A stretch of DNA of 64,000 bases from the NCBI RefSeq assembly GCF_029893585.1, contig NZ_JARXYX010000027.1, forward strand, positions 62,001-126,000. Reading direction: 5' to 3'. Below, piece after piece: positions 1-6,684 of this stretch. Both the position numbers and the translations under genes were made by a program. This DNA is from Streptomyces sp. LBL (lineage in GTDB: Bacteria; Actinomycetota; Actinomycetes; Streptomycetales; Streptomycetaceae). The stretch's first letter is position 1; each line of letters begins with the position of its first letter. The notes beneath the pieces are model-generated. The model made no database searches. It had not been told where the DNA came from and saw nothing but the letters and a program-made list of their open reading frames with translations.

Positions 1-411
1 GGTCGTGGCGATGAGTTCGTCACAGGGGACGGTGAGCGGATTGTCCGGGTCCTGCGCCCGGGTTGCCGCCATGAGGGGTTCCGGCAGTCCGCTGTAGGCG
101 CTGAGGTAGTCCTCCATCGCCCGCAGCCACTGCGTCAGCGCCGTGCCGGCGTCGTCGATGCCGGCGATGTCCGCCCGGCGGGTCACCAGTTCCTCGGTGC
201 GGGACTGGAGTACGGCCGACAGCAGGGCCTCACGGGTGGGGAAGTGCCGGTACAGCGTTCCCGGCCCGACGCCCGCCTCCTTGGCGACCGCCTCCAGTGA
301 CGTGCCGACCCCGTCCCGAAGGAAGTGGCGCTGGGCCGCTTCCAGGAGGGCCGCGCGATTGCGCTGGACGTCGGCGCGGGGCTTGCGCCCCTGTTGCTCC
401 CTGGCGTTCAT
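1..411 (-). CDS. TetR/AcrR family transcriptional regulator (3' end cut by window edge)
   Basis: A TetR-type repressor reading leftward; 137 codons are present and the C-terminus lies outside the window. The ATG at 411 opens MNAREQQGRKPRADVQRNRA, followed by a canonical TetR helix-turn-helix: TSLEAVAKEAGVGPGTLYRH, then FPTREALLSAV, at about residues 37-67. The remaining residues begin the ligand-binding domain. The upstream DNA holds two CGGAG/CTCCG palindromes (454-503), the expected position for autoregulation. By family logic it represses itself and a divergent gene, but what now lies divergently is only the relic at 578-697. The ligand is unknown. Confidence 0.9.
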   Translation of the reverse strand, partial: MNAREQQGRKPRADVQRNRAALLEAAQRHFLRDGVGTSLEAVAKEAGVGPGTLYRHFPTREALLSAVLQSRTEELVTRRADIAGIDDAGTALTQWLRAMEDYLSAYSGLPEPLMAATRAQDPDNPLTVPCDELIATT

Positions 412-453
412 ACGCTCTCCCGCATCTCTTCCCGTAAGGTGGCCGATCGAAAA

Positions 454-503
454 CGGAGGCTATCTCCGAATTGCCTCAACGGTAAACCGGAGGCATCCTC
501 CGG
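454..503. promoter_or_regulatory. Paired palindromic operators upstream of the TetR gene
   Basis: Two related inverted repeats lie just upstream of the leftward TetR gene: CGGAG-gctat-CTCCG at 454-468 and CCGGAGG-cat-CCTCCGG at 487-503. They share the GGAGGCWT-CTCCG core and resemble AAACGGAG...CTCCG-type operators of TetR repressors. Repressor binding is inferred from position and symmetry only. Confidence 0.6.
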
Positions 504-565
504 CCAAATCGGCACTCGACGCTGCGATCTTTGCGCGCGCTATTCGGCTCAATGAAGCTTTCCGA

Positions 566-1273
566 TCACATCTGCTCCGTGATGCGGTCAAGGATGTGGC
601 CCTGGCCAGGGTGCTCGGCAACGGGGCCACGGCCGGAACGTGGGGCGCCGCCCCGGCCGGCGTCATCGTCATCCTGGCCGTGCTGCTCGACAGCGCTTGC
701 GCCGGCCGGTGCCGCTGCCGCGGGGATGGCGTGGTCGACGAGGACGGCTGCGATGGCGGCGGCGGTGGTGAACGCTTCGGTGTTGAGGACTCGGCTGCGG
801 GCCGAGGCGCCGTCCAGGAGCAGCGCCAGTTGCTCGCCGAGCTGTTCGGGGTTGGTGGCGCCGGCCTCGCGGGCGGTATCGGTGAGCCGGGCGGCGAAGC
901 CTTTTTTGTAGGTGCGGGCCTGTACGCGTGCCGGGTGGCCCGGGTCGGGAATTTCGACGGCCGCCGCGATGAATGGGCACAGGGGTGAGTGCACGTCGAA
1001 CGCGGCGAGGAGTCGTTCGCGAGGTGTGAGGTCGGTGCGGTCGAACACTTCGGGCAGGATGTCGGGATCGAATCGCCGTAGGCATTCGGCGATCAGCTCG
1101 TCCTTGCCCGTGAAGTGCTGGTAAAGCGTGCGCTTGGACACCTCAGCCACCGCGCAGAGCTGGTCCATGCCGGTGCAGTTGATGCCTTGATCGCGGAACA
1201 GTTGTTGTGACGCGCTGAGGATGCGCTCTCGTGCCCCCCTGCCGCGGCGCAGGCCTCGCGGCCCCTTCTCCAT
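566..1273 (-). CDS. TetR family transcriptional regulator with aberrant C-terminus
   Basis: A 235-residue leftward TetR regulator starting at the ATG at 1273 (MEKGPRGLRRGRGARERILS). The helix-turn-helix is clear: GMDQLCAVAEVSKRTLYQHF at about residues 33-52. The ligand domain follows the usual pattern (CPFIAAAVEIPDPGHPARVQ) until about residue 190. The last ~44 residues (AAPAGASAVEQHGQDDDDAG onward) are encoded antisense to the reductase relic and look unlike a TetR end. The original 3' end was probably replaced by a rearrangement. It is divergent from the SDR gene at 1408, which it likely controls. Confidence 0.85.
   Translation of the reverse strand: MEKGPRGLRRGRGARERILSASQQLFRDQGINCTGMDQLCAVAEVSKRTLYQHFTGKDELIAECLRRFDPDILPEVFDRTDLTPRERLLAAFDVHSPLCPFIAAAVEIPDPGHPARVQARTYKKGFAARLTDTAREAGATNPEQLGEQLALLLDGASARSRVLNTEAFTTAAAIAAVLVDHAIPAAAAPAGASAVEQHGQDDDDAGRGGAPRSGRGPVAEHPGQGHILDRITEQM
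578..697 (+). pseudogene. Relic of an F420-dependent NADP reductase-like gene
   Basis: Translated rightward, 40 codons read RDAVKDVALARVLGNGATAG, then TWGAAPAGVIVILAVLLDSA. This aligns without gaps to residues around 32-71 of the intact reductase encoded at 2482-3099 (GNGATVGTFGARPAGDIVIV). The N-terminal GxGNMA nucleotide-binding motif and everything after the matched block are missing, so it cannot be functional. It lies divergent from the TetR gene and its operators, where a regulated target gene would be expected. It is also antisense to the last 44 codons of the second TetR gene. Confidence 0.8.
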
Positions 1274-1304
1274 CTCTGTCACACGCCCAGCGTAGCCCAC
1301 TTGG

Positions 1305-1377
1305 GTACCGCTCGGTGTGCATAGCTTGCATCCCGCGCGACTGATCGATACGTTAAGTACCCGGCTCGGTGTACATA
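1305..1377. promoter_or_regulatory. Direct-repeat candidate operator between TetR and SDR genes
   Basis: The 134-bp divergent intergenic region holds two near-identical 14-mers, GCTCGGTGTGCATA at 1310-1323 and GCTCGGTGTACATA at 1364-1377. They match at 13 of 14 positions, lie 54 bp apart, and each is preceded by GTACC. A direct repeat straddling a divergent promoter region is a plausible site for the adjacent TetR protein. Binding is inferred. Confidence 0.45.
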
Positions 1378-1407
1378 ACATCGGCACGGCATGTGAATGG
1401 AGTGGTC

Positions 1408-2142
1408 GTGGGAAAGCTCGATGGCAAGGTTGCGGTGATCACAGGCGCGACAAGTGGGATGGCGCTGGCCGGTGCGAAGTTGTTCGTTGATGAAGGAGCT
1501 CACGTCTTCATCTCGGGCCGGCGGAAGGACGTGCTGGACGAAGCCGTCAAGCTGATCGGCCGGAACGTGACCGGCGTGCAGGGCGATGCGGCCGACCTCG
1601 ATGATCTGGACCGTTTGTTCGAGACGGTCAAGCAGGAAAAGGGCACGGTCGACGTGTTGTGGGCAAGTGCGGGGACGGGCGAGCAGGGCAGGCTCGGCGA
1701 GATCACCGAGGAGCAGTTCGATGCCGCCTTCTCGCTGAACGCGCGCGGCACGCTGTTCACGGTCCAGAAGGCGCTGCCGCTGTTCAACGATGGAGGCTCG
1801 ATCGTCATGACCGGGTCAAACGCGTCGCTCCGGGGCTACCCCGATTGGAGTGTGTACGCAGCGAGCAAGGCCGTGCTGCCCGCCTACGCACGGGTGTGGG
1901 TGTCCGAGTTGAGGGACAGGAGGATCCGGGTGAACGTGCTGACCCCCGGCCAGGTCGCCACGCCGATTCTGGAGGAGGTGATGGACGAGCAGATGAAGGC
2001 GCAGTTCGAATCCGTGATCCCGCGGCGAGAGATGGGCCGCCCTGAAGAGATCGCGTCGGTCGCGTTGTTCCTCGCCTCGGACGACTCGAGCTACGTCAAT
2101 GGCATGGAGCTGGTCGTCGACGGCGGCACCACAGTGATCTGA
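1408..2142 (+). CDS. SDR family NAD(P)-dependent oxidoreductase
   Basis: A classical short-chain dehydrogenase/reductase of 244 residues. The start is taken as GTG 1408 (MGKLDGKVAVITGATSGMAL), preceded by GGAG 7 nt upstream; an ATG at 1393 in the same frame is the alternative. The Rossmann motif reads TGATSGMA, with the usual last glycine changed to alanine. NARG, the catalytic serine (MTGSNAS) and the YAASK tyrosine/lysine pair are present, as is the C-terminal VDGGTT signature. The protein is cytosolic and the substrate cannot be told. It is divergent from a TetR gene, a common arrangement for inducible SDRs. Confidence 0.9.
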   Translation: MGKLDGKVAVITGATSGMALAGAKLFVDEGAHVFISGRRKDVLDEAVKLIGRNVTGVQGDAADLDDLDRLFETVKQEKGTVDVLWASAGTGEQGRLGEITEEQFDAAFSLNARGTLFTVQKALPLFNDGGSIVMTGSNASLRGYPDWSVYAASKAVLPAYARVWVSELRDRRIRVNVLTPGQVATPILEEVMDEQMKAQFESVIPRREMGRPEEIASVALFLASDDSSYVNGMELVVDGGTTVI

Positions 2143-2153
2143 GCGCGTCGCTG

Positions 2154-2378
2154 GTGGTCGTCAGCGCCGCGCCGCGCAGGCCGGGCGCCGGCCCGGCGGG
2201 CAGCACCGCCGTCGTCAGCGCCACCGTGCACGGGTTCACCTTCGGTTATGGGTGGGCCGCGGGCGCCTTCTGGGCGGGTGCCGTCCTCTGCGGTGCCCTG
2301 ATCCGCGGCGGTACCCGGCTCCACCACGAGGCCGGCCGGCCCGAGCCCGTCGACCAGGTCGTCAGCGGGCCGATCTGA
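2154..2378 (+). pseudogene. C-terminal fragment of an MFS drug-efflux transporter
   Basis: The frame after the SDR gene encodes VHGFTFGYGWAAGAFWAGAV, then LCGALIRGGTRLHHEAG, ending at TGA 2376-2378. This resembles the last transmembrane helix and cytoplasmic tail of DHA2-type (EmrB/QacA-like) MFS exporters. No other part of such a transporter is present, and no ribosome binding site is visible. It appears to be a deletion scar. MFS exporters are frequent targets of TetR repressors, so this fits the history of the neighbouring region. Confidence 0.6.
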
Positions 2379-2481
2379 CACCTGGGCGCCGGGGAACCTT
2401 CGACACCCCGGCCCAGCACTCCAGCACGCCAGCACGACCCCCACGACCAACTGATCCATACACAACAAGGGAACACACGTC

Positions 2482-3099
2482 ATGACCACCATCAGCATCA
2501 TCGGCTCAGGCAACATGGCCACCGCCATCGGCACCCGGGCGGCGAAGCACGGCCACACCATCGAGCTCATGAGCCGCAACACCGCCAAGGCTCAGGCGGT
2601 CGCCGACCAGATCGGCAACGGAGCCACCGTCGGCACGTTCGGCGCAAGGCCGGCGGGTGACATCGTCATCGTGGCCGTCCTGTACACCAGCGCGGTTGAC
2701 GTGGTCGCGCACTACGGCGATGCGCTGGCCGGCAAGATCCTCGTCGACATCACCAACCCGTTCAACGCCGACGTAAGTGGACTCGTGACCACCGCGGGCA
2801 ACTCGGTGTCCCAGCAGATCGCCGCCGCCGCCCCCGAGGGCGCACACGTCGTGAAGGCATTCAATTCGATCTTCCGCGGCGTCCTTGCTGAAGACAAGCC
2901 CCTGGACGTGTTCTTCGCCGGCGACAGCGCCGAGGCGAAGGCACGTGTCGCGGCGTTTCTGGAGAGCTTGGACATGCGGGCCCGCGACGCGGGAGGGCTC
3001 GAGATGGCCCACGTCCTTGAATGGGCCGGCATCCTCCTGGTGGGCCTGGCACGCAACGGCGCCGGCTTCGACATCGCCTTGGGCGCCGAGGTCCTCTGA
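2482..3099 (+). CDS. NADPH-dependent F420 reductase-like protein (NAD(P)-binding)
   Basis: A 205-residue cytosolic oxidoreductase of the F420_oxidored family. The N-terminus carries the dinucleotide-binding motif ISIIGSGNMATAIGTRAAKH and the NADPH-discriminating turn MSRNTAKA. DIVIVAVLYTSAV, DITNPFNAD and HVVKAFNSIF follow the family pattern. Full-length relatives exchange hydride between NADP and F420; some actinobacterial paralogues have unassigned roles. The start is ATG 2482; the upstream AACAAGGGAA gives a weak ribosome binding site. A degraded second copy lies at 578-697. F420 synthesis genes fbiA and fbiB are in the same window. Confidence 0.85.
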   Translation: MTTISIIGSGNMATAIGTRAAKHGHTIELMSRNTAKAQAVADQIGNGATVGTFGARPAGDIVIVAVLYTSAVDVVAHYGDALAGKILVDITNPFNADVSGLVTTAGNSVSQQIAAAAPEGAHVVKAFNSIFRGVLAEDKPLDVFFAGDSAEAKARVAAFLESLDMRARDAGGLEMAHVLEWAGILLVGLARNGAGFDIALGAEVL

Positions 3100-3120
3100 A
3101 GATTCTCTCCAGGAGAGAAC

Positions 3121-3225
3121 ATGGCCACGGTGGTATTCAGCAACCGGCTCCAGCCGGCGGACGGTAAGCGCGACGCTCTGATCGGCCTCCCACGCGAGTT
3201 CGCCGACTCGTTGAAGGCCGACTGA
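3121..3225 (+). CDS. Short ORF, possible truncated monooxygenase-like protein
   Basis: A 34-codon ORF, MATVVFSNRLQPADGKRDAL followed by IGLPREFADSLKAD, lies 21 nt after the reductase gene. It has a good ribosome binding site (AGGAGA, 5 nt before ATG). The sequence resembles the first strand and helix of antibiotic-biosynthesis-monooxygenase-like (ABM) ferredoxin-fold proteins, which are usually about 100 residues. It is therefore probably a truncated remnant co-transcribed with the reductase rather than a working enzyme. Translation is plausible; function is unknown. Confidence 0.45.
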   Translation: MATVVFSNRLQPADGKRDALIGLPREFADSLKAD

Positions 3226-3246
3226 CCGGTTGCCGGTTGCCTGGCG

Positions 3247-3264
3247 ACGGCGGTCTTTCGCCGT
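3247..3264 (+). terminator. Small hairpin after the reductase/short ORF unit
   Basis: ACGGCG-gtcttt-CGCCGT forms a 6-bp stem with a 6-nt loop, 22 nt after the short ORF. It is a plausible weak intrinsic terminator for the upstream pair. Confidence 0.4.
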
Positions 3265-3384
3265 TCCGGGCTCAAAAGGCCAGATCTTCGCCGGAGGTTG
3301 AAAACGGGCACTCAGACTCGTCTCACATTCGCCCGCTAATCTGCGCGACCAGAAAAACGTGCTGGGACGACGAGGAGGCGGAAC

Positions 3385-3978
3385 GTGGCACGCGGAGATG
3401 GCAGAGCTCAAGGTCTGGCTCGGGTGGCGGTCGTCGTACGGGCCGGAGCCGCGCCCCTGTGGTGGCTCGGAGTGTTCGCGGCGGGCGTCGGCGTACTGGT
3501 GCCGGGCATCACGGGACGGCGGATCGGGGTACTGGCGGGGGCCGCGCTGTTCATCATCGCGGTCGTCGTGGTGGCCTGCCGCGGGCGTAAGCGGTACGTC
3601 GCACTCTCGCGCGGCGTCGTCCGCGCCGGGAGGCACGACGTGCTCCAGGACCGCGCGGTGAGCGTGCGCAACTGGCGTCGGGGGCACCGCTGGTGGCTGC
3701 TGCTCGCCTTCGCCGCCGCGCTGGGCAGCGCGTTCGCCGTGCCCGCCGCCGGGGGCATGCTGCTCGCCGGATGCGGCACCGGGCTGCGGCTGAAGGCCGC
3801 CTGGCTCGGGCGCCGCGAGCGGGCCGAGGACGCGCTGCTGTGGGTGCGGGTGGACTGGCTCGCCGTGAACGGCGGGCGTCCGGCCGGCAAGACGGTCAAG
3901 GCCTACCGCAGCACGGGCATCGCGGCGGGCGACGCGGCCCCGGGAGGAGCGCGCCGCCGCACCGCGGCCCTGGTCTAG
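3385..3978 (+). CDS. Predicted membrane protein of unknown function
   Basis: A 197-residue protein starting at GTG 3385 with GAGGAGG 6 nt upstream. It has hydrophobic segments at about residues 23-65 (GVFAAGVGVLVPGI, IGVLAGAALFIIAVVVVAC) and 103-128 (WWLLLAFAAALGSAF, AAGGMLLAGC), giving about four membrane spans. A basic region (RGRKRYVALSRG) separates the pairs. The C-terminal ~60 residues are charged and probably cytoplasmic. I do not recognise a named domain. It converges on the roadblock gene at 4037. Confidence 0.75.
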   Translation: MARGDGRAQGLARVAVVVRAGAAPLWWLGVFAAGVGVLVPGITGRRIGVLAGAALFIIAVVVVACRGRKRYVALSRGVVRAGRHDVLQDRAVSVRNWRRGHRWWLLLAFAAALGSAFAVPAAGGMLLAGCGTGLRLKAAWLGRRERAEDALLWVRVDWLAVNGGRPAGKTVKAYRSTGIAAGDAAPGGARRRTAALV

Positions 3979-4036
3979 CCCGCATGCCTTGGGGCCGGCC
4001 GGTCCGGCACCGTTTGTCGTAGCGGGTCGGTGGCGG

Positions 4037-4411
4037 TCAGATCTCCAGGTCTTCTTCGATCCTCTTCAGCTGGTGGCGGGCCATCGCCAGGTTGGCCCGC
4101 TTGACGTCCAGGACCAGGTAGAGGAACAGGCCGTTGCCGCCGCGGCCGCTGATCAGGCGGATCAGGTGGTACTGGTCGGACAGCGTGATCAGGATGTCCT
4201 CGATCTGGCCCTTGAGCCCGAGGTGTTCCATGGTGCGCAGCTTGGAGCGGACCACGTCGGTGTTGCCGGCGGCGGCGACATTGAGGTCGAAGCTCTTGCT
4301 GCCGCCCAGCGTGCCCAGCGCCATACCGCTGGTGTAGTCGACGAGCGCGACGCCGGTGGCGCCCTCGATGGAGGCGAGGGCCTCTTTGAGCGCGGTTTCG
4401 GTGTTGGCCAT
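4037..4411 (-). CDS. Roadblock/LC7 domain protein
   Basis: A 124-residue single-domain Roadblock/LC7 protein. Family signatures are IEGATGVALVDYTSGMALGT, followed by a long helix and DQYHLIRLISGRGGNGLFLY in the central strands. Bacterial members form dimers and often regulate small GTPases such as MglA. It is the last gene of a leftward set (6515 to 4037) with two further roadblock-type proteins and a DUF4388-like protein. No GTPase or DUF742 protein is adjacent, so the set is not a standard conservon. The start ATG 4411 is preceded by a GAGG-type ribosome binding site. Confidence 0.9.
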   Translation of the reverse strand: MANTETALKEALASIEGATGVALVDYTSGMALGTLGGSKSFDLNVAAAGNTDVVRSKLRTMEHLGLKGQIEDILITLSDQYHLIRLISGRGGNGLFLYLVLDVKRANLAMARHQLKRIEEDLEI

Positions 4412-4427
4412 GACGGTCTCCCTCGGT

Positions 4428-4949
4428 TCAGCTTTCGGTTGTGGTGCGTGTTGTAGTGCGTGGGTTGGTGGTCGTGGCGCGCGGGGTGCGCGCGGTTCTG
4501 GCCCGGGCCGGGCCGGCTTTCGCGGCCGACCGGGGCTGTTTCGCGGGGGCCTTGGCCGGGGCGGGCGCCCGGGCCTCGACGAGTTCGCCGATGCGGGCCC
4601 CGGCGCGGCGGCCCTCCAGGTGGAGCCGGCCGACGGGGACGCGGTCCGGGGCGAGCAGCGTCAGCACGGCCGCGGGGCCCGCCGCGTACGTGGCCACGTA
4701 GCCGTGTCCGCCGCGGACGAGCAGCTCGCGGAAGTCCCCGTGCCCGGCCGCCTCCGCCAGCTGTACGGCGAGATCGCGGGCGGTCGTGGTGAGCGCGGCC
4801 ACGCTCTCCGGGTCGATGCCGGGGGTGTCCTGGGCGAGGACGAGCCCGTCGAGGCCGACCGCGAGGGCGCCGGTGAGCTGGGGAACGCGGGCTCTGAGCC
4901 GGCGTAACTCCTCCAGTACTTCCTCCAGTACTTCGGGGGCCGCTGCCAT
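4428..4949 (-). CDS. Roadblock/LC7-like protein with basic Ala/Pro/Thr tail
   Basis: A 173-residue protein from ATG 4949 (MAAAPEVLEEVLEELRRLRA), chosen because GAGGAG lies just upstream. Residues ~20-120 follow the roadblock pattern: GALAVGLDGLVLAQDTPGID, LTTTARDLAVQLAEAAGHGD, GYVATYAAGPAAVLTLLAPD. The last ~50 residues are a low-complexity basic tail (KAPAKQPRSAAKAGPARART, then Thr/Arg repeats), which could bind nucleic acid or membrane. It lies 16 nt upstream of the next roadblock gene, indicating an operon. Confidence 0.8.
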   Translation of the reverse strand: MAAAPEVLEEVLEELRRLRARVPQLTGALAVGLDGLVLAQDTPGIDPESVAALTTTARDLAVQLAEAAGHGDFRELLVRGGHGYVATYAAGPAAVLTLLAPDRVPVGRLHLEGRRAGARIGELVEARAPAPAKAPAKQPRSAAKAGPARARTARTPRATTTNPRTTTRTTTES

Positions 4950-4983
4950 CAGGTCTCTCCTCTCGGCGCGGGTCCGCTGTCGG

Positions 4984-5949
4984 TCAAAGGGCCTCCAGTG
5001 CATCCCTGAGCCTTCTCAACAACGTGATGTGGGGATCGGCGAACTCGGGTGGGGGTGGGGGTGGCGGTACGGGTGTCAGTGCCGGTGTCAGTGCCGGCAC
5101 CGGCACCGGTGCGTATGTGGGCGTGGGCGTGGGCGTGGGCACAAGCGCGGGCACGAGTGTGGGTGTGGGTGTGGGTGTGGGTGTGAGTACGGGCATTTGC
5201 GCGGGCTCGGGGGCCGGTGCCGGGGCCGGCGGGCGGGGTGCGACCACACCGGCGGCCGCCAGGCGCCGCAGGTCCACCAGGGTGTGGAACGCCGGGCGGC
5301 CCAGGTCCCGGGCGATGTCCGCTGCCGTACGGACGTCGTCCAGGTGCGCCAGGACCGCCCGTTGGCGGGCGGTGGGCGTAGGGGGCGCGGGGCGGCGGGC
5401 GCGGACGAGGGGTGCCTGGTCGGTGGCCGGGTCGGGCCAGATGCGGTGCAGCAGCTCGCGGCGGCGCAGGGTCTCACGCTCCAGGGCGGCCACCGGCACG
5501 GGACATGGACAGCCGGGCCCGTCCTCGGTGGCGTAGCGGAAGCGGCCCGGGGTGCTGCTGGGCGCGAGGACGAAGTAGGCCGCGTCGTACAGCGCGACGA
5601 GCCGGCACAGGTCCAGGGCGCCCGCGGTGAGGTGCCCGCCGTCGACCAGGAGGTGGCCGGCGCGGTGCCGGTCGCCGGCCTCGGTCAGGGCCCGCCGCCA
5701 GATGCCGGCGTCGACCGTGCCGCGGGCCGTCAGCAGGACGTCCAGGCCGGGCGCGGCCGGACTCTCGGCGTGCACAGCCCGGCCCTGGACGAGGTGCAGC
5801 GTGCCGCGCTCGCGGATCAGGACACCGGTGGCCCGCTCAGCGGCAAGCCGGGTCAGCATCGGCGAGACACCGCCCCAGCCCCGGTCCCGGGCCGCCACCT
5901 TGTCCCGCACCGGCAGCCGGGGCGGTGGCGTGGTCTGTACGGCGGTCAT
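4984..5949 (-). CDS. DUF4388/PATAN-like protein with Pro/Thr-rich linker
   Basis: A 321-residue cytosolic protein whose ATG (5949) overlaps the stop of the upstream roadblock gene as ATGA. The N-terminal part resembles DUF4388: LTRLAAERATGVLIRERGTL, HLVQGRAVHAESPAAPGLDV, with a further helical region LLVDGGHLTAGALDLCRLVA. A winged-helix-like segment follows (VLAHLDDVRTAADIARDLGR, FHTLVDLRRLAAAGVV). A long run of Pro-Thr and Pro-Val repeats (about residues 235-300) leads to a conserved-looking end peptide, DPHITLLRRLRDALEAL. A signalling or scaffold role with the roadblock partners is inferred from context only. Confidence 0.75.
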   Translation of the reverse strand: MTAVQTTPPPRLPVRDKVAARDRGWGGVSPMLTRLAAERATGVLIRERGTLHLVQGRAVHAESPAAPGLDVLLTARGTVDAGIWRRALTEAGDRHRAGHLLVDGGHLTAGALDLCRLVALYDAAYFVLAPSSTPGRFRYATEDGPGCPCPVPVAALERETLRRRELLHRIWPDPATDQAPLVRARRPAPPTPTARQRAVLAHLDDVRTAADIARDLGRPAFHTLVDLRRLAAAGVVAPRPPAPAPAPEPAQMPVLTPTPTPTPTLVPALVPTPTPTPTYAPVPVPALTPALTPVPPPPPPPEFADPHITLLRRLRDALEAL

Positions 5950-6515
5950 CCCAGCACCAGCCGACCGGCCATCTCGCCCAGCCGGATGCGGGCCAGCGCG
6001 AGATTGCCCTCGGCGCGGGCCAGCCACAAATACAGGCACACGCTGCTGTCGAAGGACGTCGGCACGAACCGCAGCACGTGGTAGCTGTCCCGGTTGCTGA
6101 TGATGAGGTCTTCGAGCGGCGGGACGGCGTCGTCCTCGCCGACGGCGTCGTGCCTGCCGCCCCCGTCGTCCTCGTCGCCCGCTGTGCTTTCGCCGCCCTC
6201 CGCACCGGCCCGACCGAAGCTGCCGGACGAGCCGGAGCTGCCGGACGAGCCGGAGCTGCCGGACGGACCGGAGCTGTCGGACGGACCAGAGCTGTCGGCG
6301 CTCCCGGTGCGGCCGTTGCTCTCGGGTGCGAAGGCGTGTTGCTCGGCGGCCAGCCGGGCGAGTTCCGCGGTTTCCACCGCGGCCGTCTCGTGGTCGCCGC
6401 CCGGGGACTCCCCGACGATGCCCAGGGCCAGTCCGCTCGTCCAGTCGACCAGTGCGGCGCCCCGGGCACCGGGCAGTCGCATGGCTTCCAGCAGGCACTC
6501 GTCGATTCCGGGCAC
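5946..6515 (-). CDS. Roadblock/LC7 domain protein split by a Ser-Gly-Pro insertion
   Basis: A 189-residue first gene of the leftward roadblock unit. The N-terminal half (GARGAALVDWTSGLALGIVG, ETAAVETAELARLAAEQHAF) and C-terminal half (LEDLIISNRDSYHVLRFVPT, VCLYLWLARAEGNLALARIR) together make one roadblock fold. Between them, residues ~65-130 are a low-complexity insert dominated by SSGPSDSSGPSGSSGSSG and then acidic residues. Most roadblock proteins are ~120 residues, so the insert accounts for the extra length. It sits in the loop before the central strands and is probably disordered. Confidence 0.85.
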   Translation of the reverse strand: MPGIDECLLEAMRLPGARGAALVDWTSGLALGIVGESPGGDHETAAVETAELARLAAEQHAFAPESNGRTGSADSSGPSDSSGPSGSSGSSGSSGSSGSFGRAGAEGGESTAGDEDDGGGRHDAVGEDDAVPPLEDLIISNRDSYHVLRFVPTSFDSSVCLYLWLARAEGNLALARIRLGEMAGRLVLG

Positions 6516-6633
6516 CGTGATTCCCCTCCCGCCTGGGGTTCGGCTCAGTGATGCCGAAGCTACGCAACGTGTGCGCGAGGGGTGAGTCTTCTGGCATTTT
6601 CCAGTGGAACATGCGACGAATGACTAAGGTGGG

Positions 6634-6662
6634 TCAACTGACCTGATGCACAAGCCAGTTGA
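6634..6662. promoter_or_regulatory. Inverted repeat upstream of the roadblock operon
   Basis: TCAACTG (6634-6640) and CAGTTGA (6656-6662) are separated by 15 bp, in the 169-bp gap between the roadblock operon start and the 3' end of the decarboxylase-like gene. It could be an operator or a weak transcription end for the decarboxylase-like gene. There is no direct evidence for either. Confidence 0.3.
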
Positions 6663-6684
6663 TCAACAGATCCACCGACGTACG

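Noticed and set aside
566..1387. Longer TetR frame starting at 1387
   Set aside because: The extra 38 residues lie in the divergent promoter region and overlap the candidate operators; the TetR fold begins after ATG 1273.
2506..3687. 393-codon leftward frame over the F420 reductase-like gene
   Set aside because: Arg/Gly/Asp/His-rich composition typical of an antisense shadow in high-GC DNA; the rightward genes have clear motifs.
4037..6515. A complete conservon (cvn) locus
   Set aside because: No sensor kinase, DUF742 protein or Ras-like GTPase next to the roadblock genes.
4984..6612. 542-codon leftward frame extending the DUF4388-like gene
   Set aside because: The upstream part overlaps the third roadblock gene in another frame and is low-complexity Arg/Gly; the ATGA overlap at 5949 marks the true start.
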